From: VGLO01 sp964599285 | Lineage (GTDB): Bacteria; Patescibacteriota; Minisyncoccia; Minisyncoccales; Staskawiczbacteraceae | DNA: 58,994 nt | NCBI GenBank assembly: GCA_964599285.1 | Contig: CAZREI010000004.1 | Coordinates: 1-58,994, forward strand | Reading direction: 5' to 3' | In this document: in pieces, positions 1-8,265 of the stretch | Numbering within the stretch: position 1 is the first letter of the stretch | Layout of the letters: each line of letters starts with the position of its first letter | The notes under the pieces: generated by a model | Told to the model about the DNA's origin: nothing | The model's input: the letters and a program-made list of their open reading frames with translations, nothing else | Database searches by the model: none | Program-made: the position numbers and the translations under genes

Positions 1-165
1 GCTGAGTAGCTAAGTTGGGAACGGATAAGCGCTGAAAGCATATAAGCGCGAAACCCACTCCAAGATGAGAACTCTTAGATGTCCCGAAGATTACGGGTTT
101 GATAGGCCACAGGTGTAAGCGCCGTAAGGCGTTCAGCCGGGTGGTACTAATACATCATACATTTT
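1..165 (+). rRNA. rrl: 23S ribosomal RNA, 3' end (partial)
   Basis: The sequence matches the conserved last part of bacterial 23S rRNA: GGATAAGCGCTGAAAGCAT near base 20, then the GATAGGCCACAGGTGTAAG segment and a final GGTACTAATA. The 5' part lies outside the window. The exact 3' end is uncertain by about 10 bases. A short hairpin (CTTGTGC/GCACGAG, about 178-194) follows it and may belong to the processing stem. Confidence 0.93.
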
Positions 166-241
166 TTAGCGTAAGGCCTTGTGCTTTGCACGAGGTATGA
201 TAGATACAGATTTTATTTATCTTTAATATATGTTTTTACCT

Positions 242-363
242 AGATTGCTTCGCTTCGCTCGCAATGACGGATTAGGTTTTTACCTTTCACGCGTCATTGC
301 GGCAAGTCGCGAGAACTTCCAGCTTGACTGGAGTTCCCGACTCAGGCGCACCGAAGCAATCTT
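242..363. repeat. GTCATTGCGAG-type palindromic repeat in the 23S-5S spacer
   Basis: Two halves are visible: GATTGCTTCGCTTCG...CGCAATGACG (242-269) and CGTCATTGCGG...GAAGCAATC (292-361). Together they form an inverted pair. Repeats with this GTCATTGCGAG/GCAATCC core are found between genes in many unrelated bacteria. It lies inside the ribosomal operon spacer, so it is probably transcribed with the rRNA. Confidence 0.8.
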
Positions 364-384
364 ATCCACAGAAATTGAGTTCTG

Positions 385-495
385 TGGTGGCGATTATACT
401 GAGCTTGTCCCACCTGTTCCCATTTCGAACACAGAAGTGAAATAGCTCAAGGCCGATGGTAGTGTGATGAACGCGAGAGTAGGTAGTCGCCACCT
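385..495 (+). rRNA. rrf: 5S ribosomal RNA
   Basis: The terminal helix GGTGGCGA/TCGCCACC closes a 111-base unit. It contains the conserved CCCATTTCGAACACAGAAG loop B/C segment and the GAGAGTAGG loop E region. It follows the 23S gene in the usual order. A rho-independent terminator lies 17 bases downstream. Confidence 0.93.
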
Positions 496-511
496 TAGCA
501 CTCAATAAATT

Positions 512-538
512 AATCCGCAATTACTGCGGATTTTTTTT
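512..538 (+). terminator. Terminator of the rRNA operon
   Basis: Stem AATCCGCA/TGCGGATT with loop ATTAC is followed by eight T. It ends the 23S-5S transcript and separates it from mreC. Confidence 0.85.
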
Positions 539-595
539 GCAACAAAATACCAATTTGCCAGCACGGTAAAATTTTGTTAGAGTGGAGAAATTACC

Positions 596-1423
596 ATGAA
601 CGTGTATATTAGAAAAAAAAGTTTTTTGTGGCAGAAAGTGATGCTGGCAGTTTTGCTGGTAGCGGGCAGTATTTTTTTACTGAATATTTTTGACCGGCAA
701 ATTAAAAACTCTTTTTATTATGCGACTTTTCCGGTTTCCCGGGTTCTTTGGCAAGCGGGCGATGGAGCCTCCTGGTTTTTGGGTTCTTTACTCAACGCAA
801 AAGGCATCAGCCAGGAAAACGCCAATTTAACCCAGGAAAACCAAAATCTTTTGGCCCAAGTCGCAACGCTCAAAGAAACCATCAAAGCCCGACAGGATTT
901 GGCATCTGCCTTGCAGGCAACGGCTGCCAATAGTGTCCATCTGACGCTTGCCCAGGTGATTGGTCTGGACAGTTTAAGCGATACGATTGTGGTTAACAAA
1001 GGGTCGGACGATGGCATTAAAGAAAACATGCCGGTGATTTCCAGCGCCAATGTGCTCTATGGCAAAGTATCAACCGTCTACAAAAATTTTTCCAAAGTGT
1101 TGCTGGTTTCAAGTCCGCAAAGCGTAGTGGATGCCAAAACTCAAAATAGCGACCCGGCGGTTCCTTCGATTTTGGGGGTCATTAAGGGGCAGGGAAATTT
1201 TTCGGTGTACCTGGACCTGGTGCCTTCCGATGCAAAACTTCAAAAAGGTGACCTGCTGGTTACGTCAGCCCTGGAAGGAATTTTTCCCAAAGATTTACTG
1301 ATTGGCAAAATAGTCCAGAGCACCCAAAGCGACGCCAAGCCTTTTCAAACCGCCCAAATCCAACCCTTCTTTGACCTTAACCATTTGGATAATCTTTTTA
1401 TTATCACCGATTACAAAAAATAA
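596..1423 (+). CDS. mreC: Rod shape-determining protein MreC
   Basis: A 275-residue protein with one N-terminal membrane helix (about residues 14-32), a coiled-coil stretch (about 68-100) and a C-terminal beta-rich MreC domain containing the family-type phrases VNKGSDDGI and SPQSVVDA. MreC scaffolds the elongasome and links MreB to PBP2 and RodA at the membrane. The length is normal for the family. The start is ATG after a weak GTGGAG. Its stop codon shares one base with the mreD start, and the penicillin-binding protein gene comes next, so this is a mreC-mreD-mrdA cell-wall elongation operon. No mreB is seen upstream, where the rRNA genes lie. The identification is secure from sequence pattern plus context. 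Confidence 0.92.
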   Translation: MNVYIRKKSFLWQKVMLAVLLVAGSIFLLNIFDRQIKNSFYYATFPVSRVLWQAGDGASWFLGSLLNAKGISQENANLTQENQNLLAQVATLKETIKARQDLASALQATAANSVHLTLAQVIGLDSLSDTIVVNKGSDDGIKENMPVISSANVLYGKVSTVYKNFSKVLLVSSPQSVVDAKTQNSDPAVPSILGVIKGQGNFSVYLDLVPSDAKLQKGDLLVTSALEGIFPKDLLIGKIVQSTQSDAKPFQTAQIQPFFDLNHLDNLFIITDYKK

Positions 1424-1944
1424 TGAATAAGTGGGTTAGTTATGCTGCATTAATGATCGTGCTTTTTGCCGCGACTTTAGTCCAGGAAAGTTTTCTTGTG
1501 CACTTGGCGGCTTTTGGCGTGGTGCCTAATTTGGTATTTGTGGTTTTTTTTGTGGCGGCATTTTTTGAAAAAAGAAATATGGGCTATGGCATGTATGTGG
1601 CGCTGGCCGCCGGATTTTTTTTAGATTTACTGTTGCCGTTTGGTTTTGGATCGGCGATGGTAGTGTTGCTTCTGTTATATTTTTTCATAAAGCTGATGCA
1701 ATATTTTTTAAAAGAGCGGCAGGGAAAATATAGGGTGGTCTATTTTGCCGTGGCATTTTTGGTTTCGTTTTTGGTTTATACCTTTTTACTTTCCTTGCGC
1801 ACGAATATCCATGCGTTTTCACTGATCTTGCATCCGGTTTTAATGCCGGCACTCTTGTATAACGGGGTGCTTGCCTTGCTCGGGTTTTACGTGTATAAAA
1901 CCATTGACGACAAGTTATCTGATCGGCAGTTGACCCTATTTTGA
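1423..1944 (+). CDS. mreD: Rod shape-determining protein MreD
   Basis: A 173-residue, very hydrophobic protein with about five predicted membrane helices, the size and order expected for MreD. The start codon overlaps the last base of mreC, which implies translational coupling. MreD is the integral membrane partner of MreC in the lateral cell-wall synthesis machinery. Primary sequence in this family is weakly conserved, so the call rests largely on topology and position between mreC and the PBP2 gene. Confidence 0.85.
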   Translation: MNKWVSYAALMIVLFAATLVQESFLVHLAAFGVVPNLVFVVFFVAAFFEKRNMGYGMYVALAAGFFLDLLLPFGFGSAMVVLLLLYFFIKLMQYFLKERQGKYRVVYFAVAFLVSFLVYTFLLSLRTNIHAFSLILHPVLMPALLYNGVLALLGFYVYKTIDDKLSDRQLTLF

Positions 1945-1948
1945 TGTT

Positions 1949-2048
1949 ATTATAATGCCAATTTACTAATGACGTGCCAATGACGCTAATTCGTAACGTT
2001 ACGAATTAGCGTCATTGGCGACACTATTCGCATTATTGGCATTATAAT
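1949..2048. repeat. 100-bp nested palindrome between mreD and mrdA
   Basis: A perfect 44-bp palindrome spans 1976-2019 (half-site GCCAATGACGCTAATTC..., centre at 1997/1998). It is flanked by 14-base outer inverted arms ATTATAATGCCAAT (1949-1962) and ATTGGCATTATAAT (2035-2048). The right outer arm supplies a TATAAT that sits 10 bases before the mrdA start codon. It has no T-run and so is not a simple terminator. A cruciform-forming intergenic element is the simplest reading. Confidence 0.85.
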
Positions 2049-2058
2049 CACTAGGCAT

Positions 2059-3984
2059 ATGAATATTAATAAATTCAAAGTCAAAAAATCCGAAGCCGAC
2101 ATTGAAACGCACCACATTTTTTTGGATACCTTGGCTCACAGCAAAGAGGAGGAGCTGGGGATTACCGAAAAAAAGTTTGAGGTGCCGCTGGGCAAACATT
2201 TGCTCTACCTTTTGTTCGGTTTTTTTTTGCTGTCCGCCCTGATCCTTTTTGCCAAAACGTTTTATTTAGAAATTCTGAACGGCAAAAAACTGGCGGTGGC
2301 GGCGGAAAATAATAAAGGAAAAATCGGTTTGCTGCCGGCAGAACGGGGAATTATCTACGACAAAAATGGCAAAAAATTGGTCATTAATTCCCCGGACTTT
2401 AACTTAGTTTGCGACAAGCGGAATTTTTCGCTATCTAATCCGCAATCGGGCCTTCAAATCCAAACCATGGCATCTATTTTAAATCAGCCGGCCGACGCCA
2501 TATCCTTGGCCATTGCCGATTCAGAGGATTCCAACGTGCTGATTTCCCAGAATCTTGCCCAAGAAACGTTACTGATTTTAGAAGCCAGAATGACCGATTT
2601 GCCCGATTGCCAGATTGAAAAAAACACTGTTCGCAATTATGTGATGGGGCCGATTTTCTCACATGTTTTAGGGTACACTGCCAAGCCGTCAAAGGATGAC
2701 TTGGAAAATTTGCCTAGCGTTTTAGCAACTGACAACGTGGGCAAAACCGGTTTGGAAAAATCGTACCAGAATTTTTTGCGAGGTACGCCCAGCCGCTTGC
2801 AAGTGGTTAAAAGCGCTACGGGAATTTCCAAGGGCCAAAAGGTGCTGTCAGAAGCAACGCCGGGCGACAATCTTGTTTTAAATATTGATGCCGGCCTGCA
2901 AACCAGCGTGTACAGCGCCTTGGAAAAATCTATTAAAAATATCGGAGCAAAAAAGGGCGCGGCGGTGGCGCTGGATCCGCGCACCGGCGCGGTGCTGGCG
3001 CTGGTATCGTATCCGGCCTACGATGATAATATTTTTAGCAAAGGGATTTCCCAAAAAGATTTTGATGCTATTATCAGCGATCCGGCCCAGCCATTTTTTG
3101 ATCGTGCCATCGCCGCCAAGTATCCGACCGGTTCCACCATCAAGCCCTTTTTAGCTTCGGGAGTTTTACAAGAACATATCATTGATCCTGCCAAAAAAAT
3201 TTATGATCCAGGATATATTTTAGTTCACAGCCAGTACGACCCATCGGTAACGTACAAATTTTCCGGAGTTAAGCCTCATGGTTGGGTGGACATGAAAGAG
3301 GCTATTGCCGTTTCGTCTAACATTTATTTTTATACCCTTGGCGGGGGGTATGGGGATCAGCAGGGCCTGGGTCCCGCAAGAATTAAAAAATATTTGGACA
3401 TGTATGGCTGGGAACAAAAAACCGGCATTGATTTGCCGGGAGAATTTTCCGGATTTGTGCCAAGTCCCGAATGGAAAAAACAAGTCAAAAAGGAATCCTG
3501 GTGGGATGGCGATACCTACAACCTTTCTATTGGACAGTCCGATTTGCAGGTGACTCCCTTGCAAGTGGCCGTTGCTTATTCAGCCATTGCTAATGGTGGA
3601 ACGCTGTATCAGCCTCAAATTGTTCAAAAAATTGTTGATGGTTCGGTTTCCGGTTCTATCATCAAGGAATTTAAGCCGGAAATTGTAAGCCAGATTGGCA
3701 TTGACCAAAAAAACCTTGATATTGTGCGACAAGGCATGCGCGACGGTGTGCAAAAAGATTACGGTTCATCTTTTTTGCTAAATGATTTACCGGTTGCCGT
3801 GGCCGGAAAAACGGGAACCGCCGAAACCAACAAAGCCGGTTTTTTCAACACTTGGTCCTGCGATTTTGCGCCCTACGACAATCCGCAGATTGTGTTTGTG
3901 GCAACGATTGAAGGAGTGGAAGGCTTGCGGGCGGCCACTTTGCCAGTGGCGCATGATGTACTGCAATATTATTTTTCCAAATAA
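2059..3984 (+). CDS. mrdA: Penicillin-binding protein 2 (peptidoglycan transpeptidase)
   Basis: A 641-residue class B penicillin-binding protein. One membrane helix (about residues 48-66) anchors it, followed by a dimerisation domain and the transpeptidase domain. The three catalytic motifs are visible: SxxK as S359-T-I-K362, SxN as S419-S-N421, and K584-T-G. The nucleophile is S359. It cross-links peptidoglycan during elongation with MreC, MreD and RodA; rodA is not adjacent here. A TATAAT at 2043-2048 ends 10 bases before the ATG, so a near-leaderless message is possible. The length and order of domains are normal. Confidence 0.94.
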   Translation: MNINKFKVKKSEADIETHHIFLDTLAHSKEEELGITEKKFEVPLGKHLLYLLFGFFLLSALILFAKTFYLEILNGKKLAVAAENNKGKIGLLPAERGIIYDKNGKKLVINSPDFNLVCDKRNFSLSNPQSGLQIQTMASILNQPADAISLAIADSEDSNVLISQNLAQETLLILEARMTDLPDCQIEKNTVRNYVMGPIFSHVLGYTAKPSKDDLENLPSVLATDNVGKTGLEKSYQNFLRGTPSRLQVVKSATGISKGQKVLSEATPGDNLVLNIDAGLQTSVYSALEKSIKNIGAKKGAAVALDPRTGAVLALVSYPAYDDNIFSKGISQKDFDAIISDPAQPFFDRAIAAKYPTGSTIKPFLASGVLQEHIIDPAKKIYDPGYILVHSQYDPSVTYKFSGVKPHGWVDMKEAIAVSSNIYFYTLGGGYGDQQGLGPARIKKYLDMYGWEQKTGIDLPGEFSGFVPSPEWKKQVKKESWWDGDTYNLSIGQSDLQVTPLQVAVAYSAIANGGTLYQPQIVQKIVDGSVSGSIIKEFKPEIVSQIGIDQKNLDIVRQGMRDGVQKDYGSSFLLNDLPVAVAGKTGTAETNKAGFFNTWSCDFAPYDNPQIVFVATIEGVEGLRAATLPVAHDVLQYYFSK

Positions 3985-3986
3985 TA

Positions 3987-4058
3987 TTCGCTGAAATTAC
4001 GCTGATCAAAACGCTGATTTAACGCTGAAACGGCGGCGCCCGTGGGCGCCGCCGCCGA
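3987..4058 (+). repeat. CGCTGA-unit arm followed by a GC-rich hairpin
   Basis: Near-tandem units CGCTGAAATTA, CGCTGATCAAAA, CGCTGATTTAA and CGCTGAAA run into a GC hairpin CGGCGGCGCCC/GGGCGCCGCCG (4031-4054). The same CGCTGA series, followed by a different perfect GC palindrome, recurs at 51762-51828 after the response-regulator gene. Both follow a gene stop directly. Confidence 0.75.
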
Positions 4059-4093
4059 ACACCATCATCACCCACCGTAATCGCTATCACCAC

Positions 4094-4158
4094 CGTCATT
4101 GCGAGGCGCACCGAAGCAATCTTCATCCGTCGTCGTTGCGTGCCGTCGCGCGGCAATC
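4094..4158. repeat. GTCATTGCGAG-type palindromic repeat
   Basis: CGTCATTGCGAGGCGCACC then GAAGCAATC, followed by CGTCGTTGCGTG...GCGGCAATCC. It is a copy of the core also seen at 242, 5410, 10338, 11252, 13338, 17401, 18259, 19880, 23942 and 51831. Confidence 0.85.
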
Positions 4159-4167
4159 CATTTTTTG

Positions 4168-4200
4168 TAAAAAAAAGAGAGCGGTTGGGCCTCCGCTCTA
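4168..4200 (-). terminator. Terminator of the two small minus-strand genes
   Basis: On the minus strand the stem AGAGCGG/CCGCTCT is followed by C and nine T. It lies just past the stop of the 68-residue gene. Confidence 0.8.
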
Positions 4201-4205
4201 TTTGT

Positions 4206-4412
4206 CTATTGATTCTCGGGAACAGGAAACTCTTGTCCATTTACGATGAGGACAAAATTAGGGTTCTCGCATTTACATCCGGTTCGATGCTCTTTGCATT
4301 TTTTACACCAGACTGTTCCGAAGGTAGATATCCTCTTTAATTTCTCCAGCCTTTCCTGGCGATCAGGACATGTGCATTGGCCGGGGCTATTTCCGCAGGT
4401 TGCACAAATCAT
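4206..4412 (-). CDS. Small cysteine-rich, probably zinc-binding protein
   Basis: A 68-residue protein with four cysteine clusters: C3-x2-C6, then CTC, then CKKC and CKC. The spacing suggests two zinc knuckles or one zinc ribbon. The start is supported by AAGGGAG, eight bases before the ATG, on the minus strand. It is the second gene of a two-gene unit: promoter 4720-4748, then the 66-residue gene, then this gene, then a terminator. I do not recognise the family; an RNA-binding or regulatory role would be a guess. Confidence 0.65.
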   Translation of the reverse strand: MICATCGNSPGQCTCPDRQERLEKLKRISTFGTVWCKKCKEHRTGCKCENPNFVLIVNGQEFPVPENQ

Positions 4413-4475
4413 TTTTCTCTCCCTTGGGATTTCTCCCGTTGCGGGTTACAAGTAGTTAGATGCACCGATGTGGTG

Positions 4476-4676
4476 TCATCTTGCCTGTCCGTTTGTTACA
4501 ACATTTCTTTTCAAGGTGCTGCCAGGTTTCTCGCGATACCTTTTCATTCTTAGTCCTTCGGTGGGTAACCCCCAGGCTTCCAGAAAGAGTATCGCTTTTT
4601 TCCGGGCAGCCCAGTAACTTTGGCCATGCTTCAAAAATGGCGGTGCTTTTCCCTCAATGAAACATTGGAAAATCAT
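4476..4676 (-). CDS. Small basic protein of unknown function
   Basis: A 66-residue basic protein starting MIFQCFIEGKAPPFLKHG. An excellent Shine-Dalgarno AAAGGAG lies seven bases before the ATG, and a near-consensus promoter lies 43 bases further up, so the gene is probably real despite its size. It has no recognisable motif. It precedes the cysteine-rich gene by 63 bases in the same apparent transcript. Confidence 0.6.
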   Translation of the reverse strand: MIFQCFIEGKAPPFLKHGQSYWAARKKAILFLEAWGLPTEGLRMKRYREKPGSTLKRNVVTNGQAR

Positions 4677-4719
4677 TCGCTACTCCTTTGAAATAGAGGC
4701 GTCAAGAAACCACCTTTCT

Positions 4720-4748
4720 AATATAACATCTATAAATTCTAATGTCAA
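4720..4748 (-). promoter_or_regulatory. Sigma-70-type promoter for the small minus-strand genes
   Basis: On the minus strand: TTGACA (4743-4748), 17-base spacer, TATATT (4720-4725). It is nearly consensus and points at the 66-residue gene. Confidence 0.8.
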
Positions 4749-4787
4749 GATTTACGCTCATTGCCAATTTTGATATCATAAAAAAAC

Positions 4788-5378
4788 ATGCCATTTAGAG
4801 GGGAACGACAATTCGAAACTATCGAAGAAAAAGAAACGGTGGGCCATCAAATAGAAAGCAAAATAGGGGAATTTATTGCCGGCAGTTTTGATTGTGTAGA
4901 GAATATTGAATATACCAGCCACAACGGCCCTAATGATAAAAAAGGAATTGATATGGTAGTTACTTTTGAAGGCGGTCGTAAAATGGCAATAGACGTGACT
5001 GCCGATATGGGCTTGCGAGTGGAAGAAAAAATAAAAAGTATGCGGAGGAATCCGTTGGTGGGAATTGGGGAAGAAAGAAATACAGAAGGAGAAGTTAGCG
5101 TTGAAAAATCAAGAACACTTATTCCAAGGGGGCTTATTCGGGTTGATGGCGCCAAGTGGGCAGAGTATAATATTGAAAACGTGGGCGATGAGGTTTTGGT
5201 GTATATGCCCGACAGAACCAGAATCCAAGAGGAAAAAGATATTTTAAACCAGCTTCTGCGACAAATAGAGTACTTTTCAAAAGAGGATGGAGAATACAAA
5301 AAAGCGGCAGAGAAAATAAAAGAAATGTTGCAAGAGGCGCTGGAAGAAGTAGAAAAAATAGAAAAAGAATTTAACTAA
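4788..5378 (+). CDS. Hypothetical protein, possible PD-(D/E)XK-like fold
   Basis: A 196-residue soluble protein. A central segment reads KKGID, then about ten residues, then AIDVTAD. A conserved Asp followed by a strand carrying D-x-T is reminiscent of nuclease-like folds, but the catalytic lysine is not clear. The C-terminal 60 residues are a charged helix or coiled coil (KEMLQEALEEVEKIEKE). It is divergent from the small minus-strand genes and stands before lysS, separated by a palindromic repeat. The nuclease suggestion is weak; treat the function as unknown. Confidence 0.6.
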   Translation: MPFRGERQFETIEEKETVGHQIESKIGEFIAGSFDCVENIEYTSHNGPNDKKGIDMVVTFEGGRKMAIDVTADMGLRVEEKIKSMRRNPLVGIGEERNTEGEVSVEKSRTLIPRGLIRVDGAKWAEYNIENVGDEVLVYMPDRTRIQEEKDILNQLLRQIEYFSKEDGEYKKAAEKIKEMLQEALEEVEKIEKEFN

Positions 5379-5409
5379 TATAGGTTCAACGAAAAAATTT
5401 ATCCCTAAT

Positions 5410-5483
5410 CGTCATTGCGAGGAGCGAAGCGACGTGGCAATCTAGTAATAAAAAAAGATTGCTTCACTTCGTTCGCAATGACG
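5410..5483. repeat. GTCATTGCGAG-type palindromic repeat before lysS
   Basis: CGTCATTGCGAGGAGCGAAG...GCAATC (left half) and AGATTGCTTCACTTCG...GCAATGACG (right half) form an inverted pair around a short A-rich loop. It ends nine bases before the lysS ATG, so the lysS leader is mostly repeat. Reading frames that extend lysS upstream into it are artefacts. Confidence 0.88.
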
Positions 5484-5492
5484 AGAACTCCT

Positions 5493-6980
5493 ATGGCAAC
5501 GATTGACGAGTTAAAAAAGGTTAGATTGGAAAAACTAAAGTCCCTACAGGATTCGGGGTTTTTGGCTTACCCGGCAACTACCAAGCGGACGCATTCTATT
5601 GCAGAAGCGTTGGAAAATTTTTCTAAGTTGGCCAAGTCGGAAAAAGAGATTGTCTTGGCCGGCCGAATTATGGCATTGCGAGGACACGGCGGCGCCACGT
5701 TTTTGGATGCCAATGATGGTTCAGGCAAATTGCAGGGACTTATTAAAGAAGATAAACTTGGCGAAAAAGGTTATAAGTTTTTTATTGACCACTTTGATAT
5801 TGGCGACTTTGTGGAAATCAAAGGCATTTTGATCAAAACCAAACGGGGAGAGCAAACGATTGAAGCCAGCGATTATAAAATGCTGGCAAAGTCGCTCTTG
5901 CCTTTGCCAGAAAAGTGGCACGGCTTGCAAGACGAAGAGGAAAAGTTGCGCAAGCGCTATTTGGATATTTTATTTAATCCGGAAGTTAAGCAAATGATTC
6001 AAAAGCGCGCGGTGTTTTGGAATGCCATGCGCGAATTTTTGACAGAAAAAGGATTTTTGGAAGTAGAAACTCCGGTACTAGAAGTGACTACGGGAGGCGC
6101 CGATGCCAAGCCGTTTGTGACACACCACAACGCGCTTGACCTGGATGTATATTTGCGCATTTCCACCGGCGAACTTTGGCAAAAGAAACTGATGGTGGCG
6201 GGATTTGAAAAAACGTTTGAAATCGGCCGGCAGTTCCGCAACGAAGGCATGGACGCCGAGCACTTGCAAGACTACACCCAAATGGAATTTTACTGGGCTT
6301 ACGCTGATTATCAGCAGGGCATGGATTTAGTGGAGGAGCTGTATAAATACATTATCAAAAAAACCTTTGGCACGCTGAAGTTTGAAATTCGCGGGTTCAA
6401 AGTGGACTTTGCGAAAAAGTGGCAAAAGTACGATTACCAAACCGTCATCAACCAGTATGCCGGCATCAATATTTTTGAAGCCGCGTTGCCAGAAATGGAA
6501 AAGCAGTTGCAAAAATTAGGCATTACTTACGACAAAAACGGGTTTAACAAAACTCGAGCTATTGATAACTTGTGGAAATATTGCCGAAAAAATTTGGCCG
6601 GTCCTGGGTTTTTGATAAATTTACCGGTTGATGTGTCGCCACTTGCCAAACGAATGGAAACCGCCTCCGCCAAGGCTTCGGCAGGTCAAAGTAAAATGGC
6701 GCAAAGGTTCCAGGTGATTTTGGCCGGCAGTGAAATGGGTAATGGTTACAGCGAATTAAACGACCCCATTGACCAGGAAGAAAGATTTAAAGAACAGGAA
6801 AAATTGCGAAAAGAAGGGGATCAAGAAGCCCAAATGTTTGATAAAGACTTTGTGGAAGCGCTGGAATACGGCATGCCACCAACCTGCGGATTTGGAGTTT
6901 CAGAAAGATTATTTAGCTTTTTGATGGACAAGCCAGCCAGAGAAACCCAAATTTTTCCGCTGATGAAACCAAAGATGTGA
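5493..6980 (+). CDS. lysS: Lysyl-tRNA synthetase, class II
   Basis: A 495-residue class II LysRS: an N-terminal OB-fold anticodon-binding domain (about residues 40-150), then the aminoacyl-adenylate core with motif 1, motif 2 (FRNEGMDAEHLQDYTQMEF) and motif 3 near the end (PPTCGFGVSERL). It charges tRNA-Lys. I chose the ATG before ATIDELKK because everything upstream is repeat DNA. Odd point: between PLAKRME and MAQRFQVILAG there is an extra in-frame stretch, TASAKASAGQSK (about 6659-6694). It has the look of repeat-derived DNA (CCAAGGCTTCGGCAGG) and is not part of the usual family sequence. Confidence 0.95.
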   Translation: MATIDELKKVRLEKLKSLQDSGFLAYPATTKRTHSIAEALENFSKLAKSEKEIVLAGRIMALRGHGGATFLDANDGSGKLQGLIKEDKLGEKGYKFFIDHFDIGDFVEIKGILIKTKRGEQTIEASDYKMLAKSLLPLPEKWHGLQDEEEKLRKRYLDILFNPEVKQMIQKRAVFWNAMREFLTEKGFLEVETPVLEVTTGGADAKPFVTHHNALDLDVYLRISTGELWQKKLMVAGFEKTFEIGRQFRNEGMDAEHLQDYTQMEFYWAYADYQQGMDLVEELYKYIIKKTFGTLKFEIRGFKVDFAKKWQKYDYQTVINQYAGINIFEAALPEMEKQLQKLGITYDKNGFNKTRAIDNLWKYCRKNLAGPGFLINLPVDVSPLAKRMETASAKASAGQSKMAQRFQVILAGSEMGNGYSELNDPIDQEERFKEQEKLRKEGDQEAQMFDKDFVEALEYGMPPTCGFGVSERLFSFLMDKPARETQIFPLMKPKM

Positions 6981-7007
6981 TTTATGATTTAGGATTTAAG
7001 ATTTATG

Positions 7008-7032
7008 AATCCGTCGAAAGGCGGATTTTTTT
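7008..7032 (+). terminator. Terminator after lysS
   Basis: Stem AATCCGTC/GGCGGATT with a GAAA tetraloop, followed by seven T. Confidence 0.85.
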
Positions 7033-7060
7033 AATGAAACTAGCGACCTTATTTATAAAG

Positions 7061-7088
7061 AAAAAGGCGACCACTTGGATCGCCTTGT
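7061..7088 (-). terminator. Terminator of the minus-strand membrane-anchored protein gene
   Basis: On the minus strand AAGGCGA/TCGCCTT is followed by a T-rich run. It lies 13 bases past the stop of the 7102-8103 gene. Confidence 0.75.
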
Positions 7089-7101
7089 CAGCGCATCGCG
7101 C

Positions 7102-8103
7102 CTACTTTGAATCTTGGAACATAACCCTGATTAACCCCAACTTGTGATTTGGGTTATTCTTGTTATGCTCGCGGACCGAATCAGAAAAATTGTGGGCGTG
7201 TCCGTACACCATCAGGAATAGTCGGTCACTACTTGTTCTGGCTTGGGCAGATATAATTCTTATTGCCGCGTCCTCCCGATCTTTAAATATTGTTCTTTGA
7301 TCCAGGTCGACCGCATCTTCGGGTATTATGGTTTCTTTTGTTTCTGCTCCTTTTGGGATAATGTCTCCATCAATAAGCAGTTTAAATGGGAGACCGGGTC
7401 GTATGTAGACGTAGTTATCGCTTGCTATGGAAAACACGTTACTATTAGCCCACATGCGCGCTTCTTTGATGGTTGCTTCAGCTTGGGTAACTCTCTTTTT
7501 CTCTGGGTCAAGCATCGGAGGGTTCTCCCTAAAATACTTTTCCATTGATTGGATTTTTTTAGAGAGCAGGTATATAAAAATGGTCTCCCCGAACTTGTCT
7601 TTCCCTGGCACCTTAAGAGCATGCTCATCAAATAACTCTGCCGCTGCTTGGTATGAGAAAGCCGTGATCGCAAACTCATCCCATTCTTTCTTCTGGTTTT
7701 TAACCAACCTTATTAGCTCTTCTGTCCTTTCTTCTGTCAAACCTTCAAAGTAGACTATTCTATCGCAATATCCCGTGCTTTGGACCACAGGGATGATACA
7801 CTCAATCTTCTTCTGCGACCTTATAATGATGTCTGCGAAAAGGAAATTTCTGTGCTCTTTTTCTGATCTGTGGATTTGTGGTATGTGGACGATGTAAGGA
7901 CCGGATCCGTTGTCAACTTGGAGTGCAACATCAAATCCATGCTTGGAACCGAGCTCCTTCAATATACCAAGCAGTTCCTCTCTTGATTCTATCTCTTTGG
8001 CCTCTCTATCCAATCGACCAACACAGCAAAGCCAAAACCCGCTCCCAACAATAAGCAAGGTCAAAACAAGTAGTCTGTGCGAGAGTTTCTTTTTATTTAA
8101 CAC
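7102..8103 (-). CDS. Membrane-anchored or exported protein of unknown function
   Basis: A 333-residue protein with a basic N-terminus and one hydrophobic segment (about residues 9-28) ending in a Cys pair, so either a signal anchor or a lipoprotein. The rest is soluble. Two histidine-containing phrases stand out, IVHIPQIHRSEKEH (about 70-83) and YGHAHNFSDSV near the C-terminus. Their pattern recalls the ChaN/TraB/erythromycin-esterase group, but I cannot confirm that. The start is GTG, with AGAAGGAG seven bases before it. It has its own promoter (8196-8224) and terminator, so it is a single-gene unit. Confidence 0.7.
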   Translation of the reverse strand: MLNKKKLSHRLLVLTLLIVGSGFWLCCVGRLDREAKEIESREELLGILKELGSKHGFDVALQVDNGSGPYIVHIPQIHRSEKEHRNFLFADIIIRSQKKIECIIPVVQSTGYCDRIVYFEGLTEERTEELIRLVKNQKKEWDEFAITAFSYQAAAELFDEHALKVPGKDKFGETIFIYLLSKKIQSMEKYFRENPPMLDPEKKRVTQAEATIKEARMWANSNVFSIASDNYVYIRPGLPFKLLIDGDIIPKGAETKETIIPEDAVDLDQRTIFKDREDAAIRIISAQARTSSDRLFLMVYGHAHNFSDSVREHNKNNPNHKLGLIRVMFQDSK

Positions 8104-8195
8104 GTTAAGCTCCTTCTAGGCAGTTTTCGAAACAGCTCGTACACCATAGAACGACTATGGTAAGATACTGTTTATTTGTTAAGGTTCATGTCGTT

Positions 8196-8224
8196 ACTTT
8201 ATATCATTTTAAAGTATATGTCAA
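8196..8224 (-). promoter_or_regulatory. Promoter for the 7102-8103 gene
   Basis: Minus strand: TTGACA (8219-8224), 17-base spacer, TAAAGT (8196-8201). The -10 box is imperfect; TATAAA two bases closer is an alternative with a 15-base spacer. Confidence 0.55.
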
Positions 8225-8227
8225 TAG

Positions 8228-8256
8228 TTGTTGGCTTTCTATAATTTTGATACAAT
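8228..8256 (+). promoter_or_regulatory. Promoter for the nucleotidyltransferase gene, near-leaderless
   Basis: TTGTTG (8228-8233), 17-base spacer, TACAAT (8251-8256). The expected transcription start is 0-4 bases before the ATG at 8266, and no Shine-Dalgarno is present, so a leaderless message is likely. Confidence 0.5.
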
Positions 8257-8265
8257 CACTAAATT

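Noticed and set aside
230..445. 71-residue frame between 23S and 5S rRNA
   Set aside because: It is a repeat followed by the 5S gene.
4019..4240. 73-residue minus-strand frame after mrdA
   Set aside because: It is formed by the CGCTGA element, a GTCATTGCGAG repeat and a terminator.
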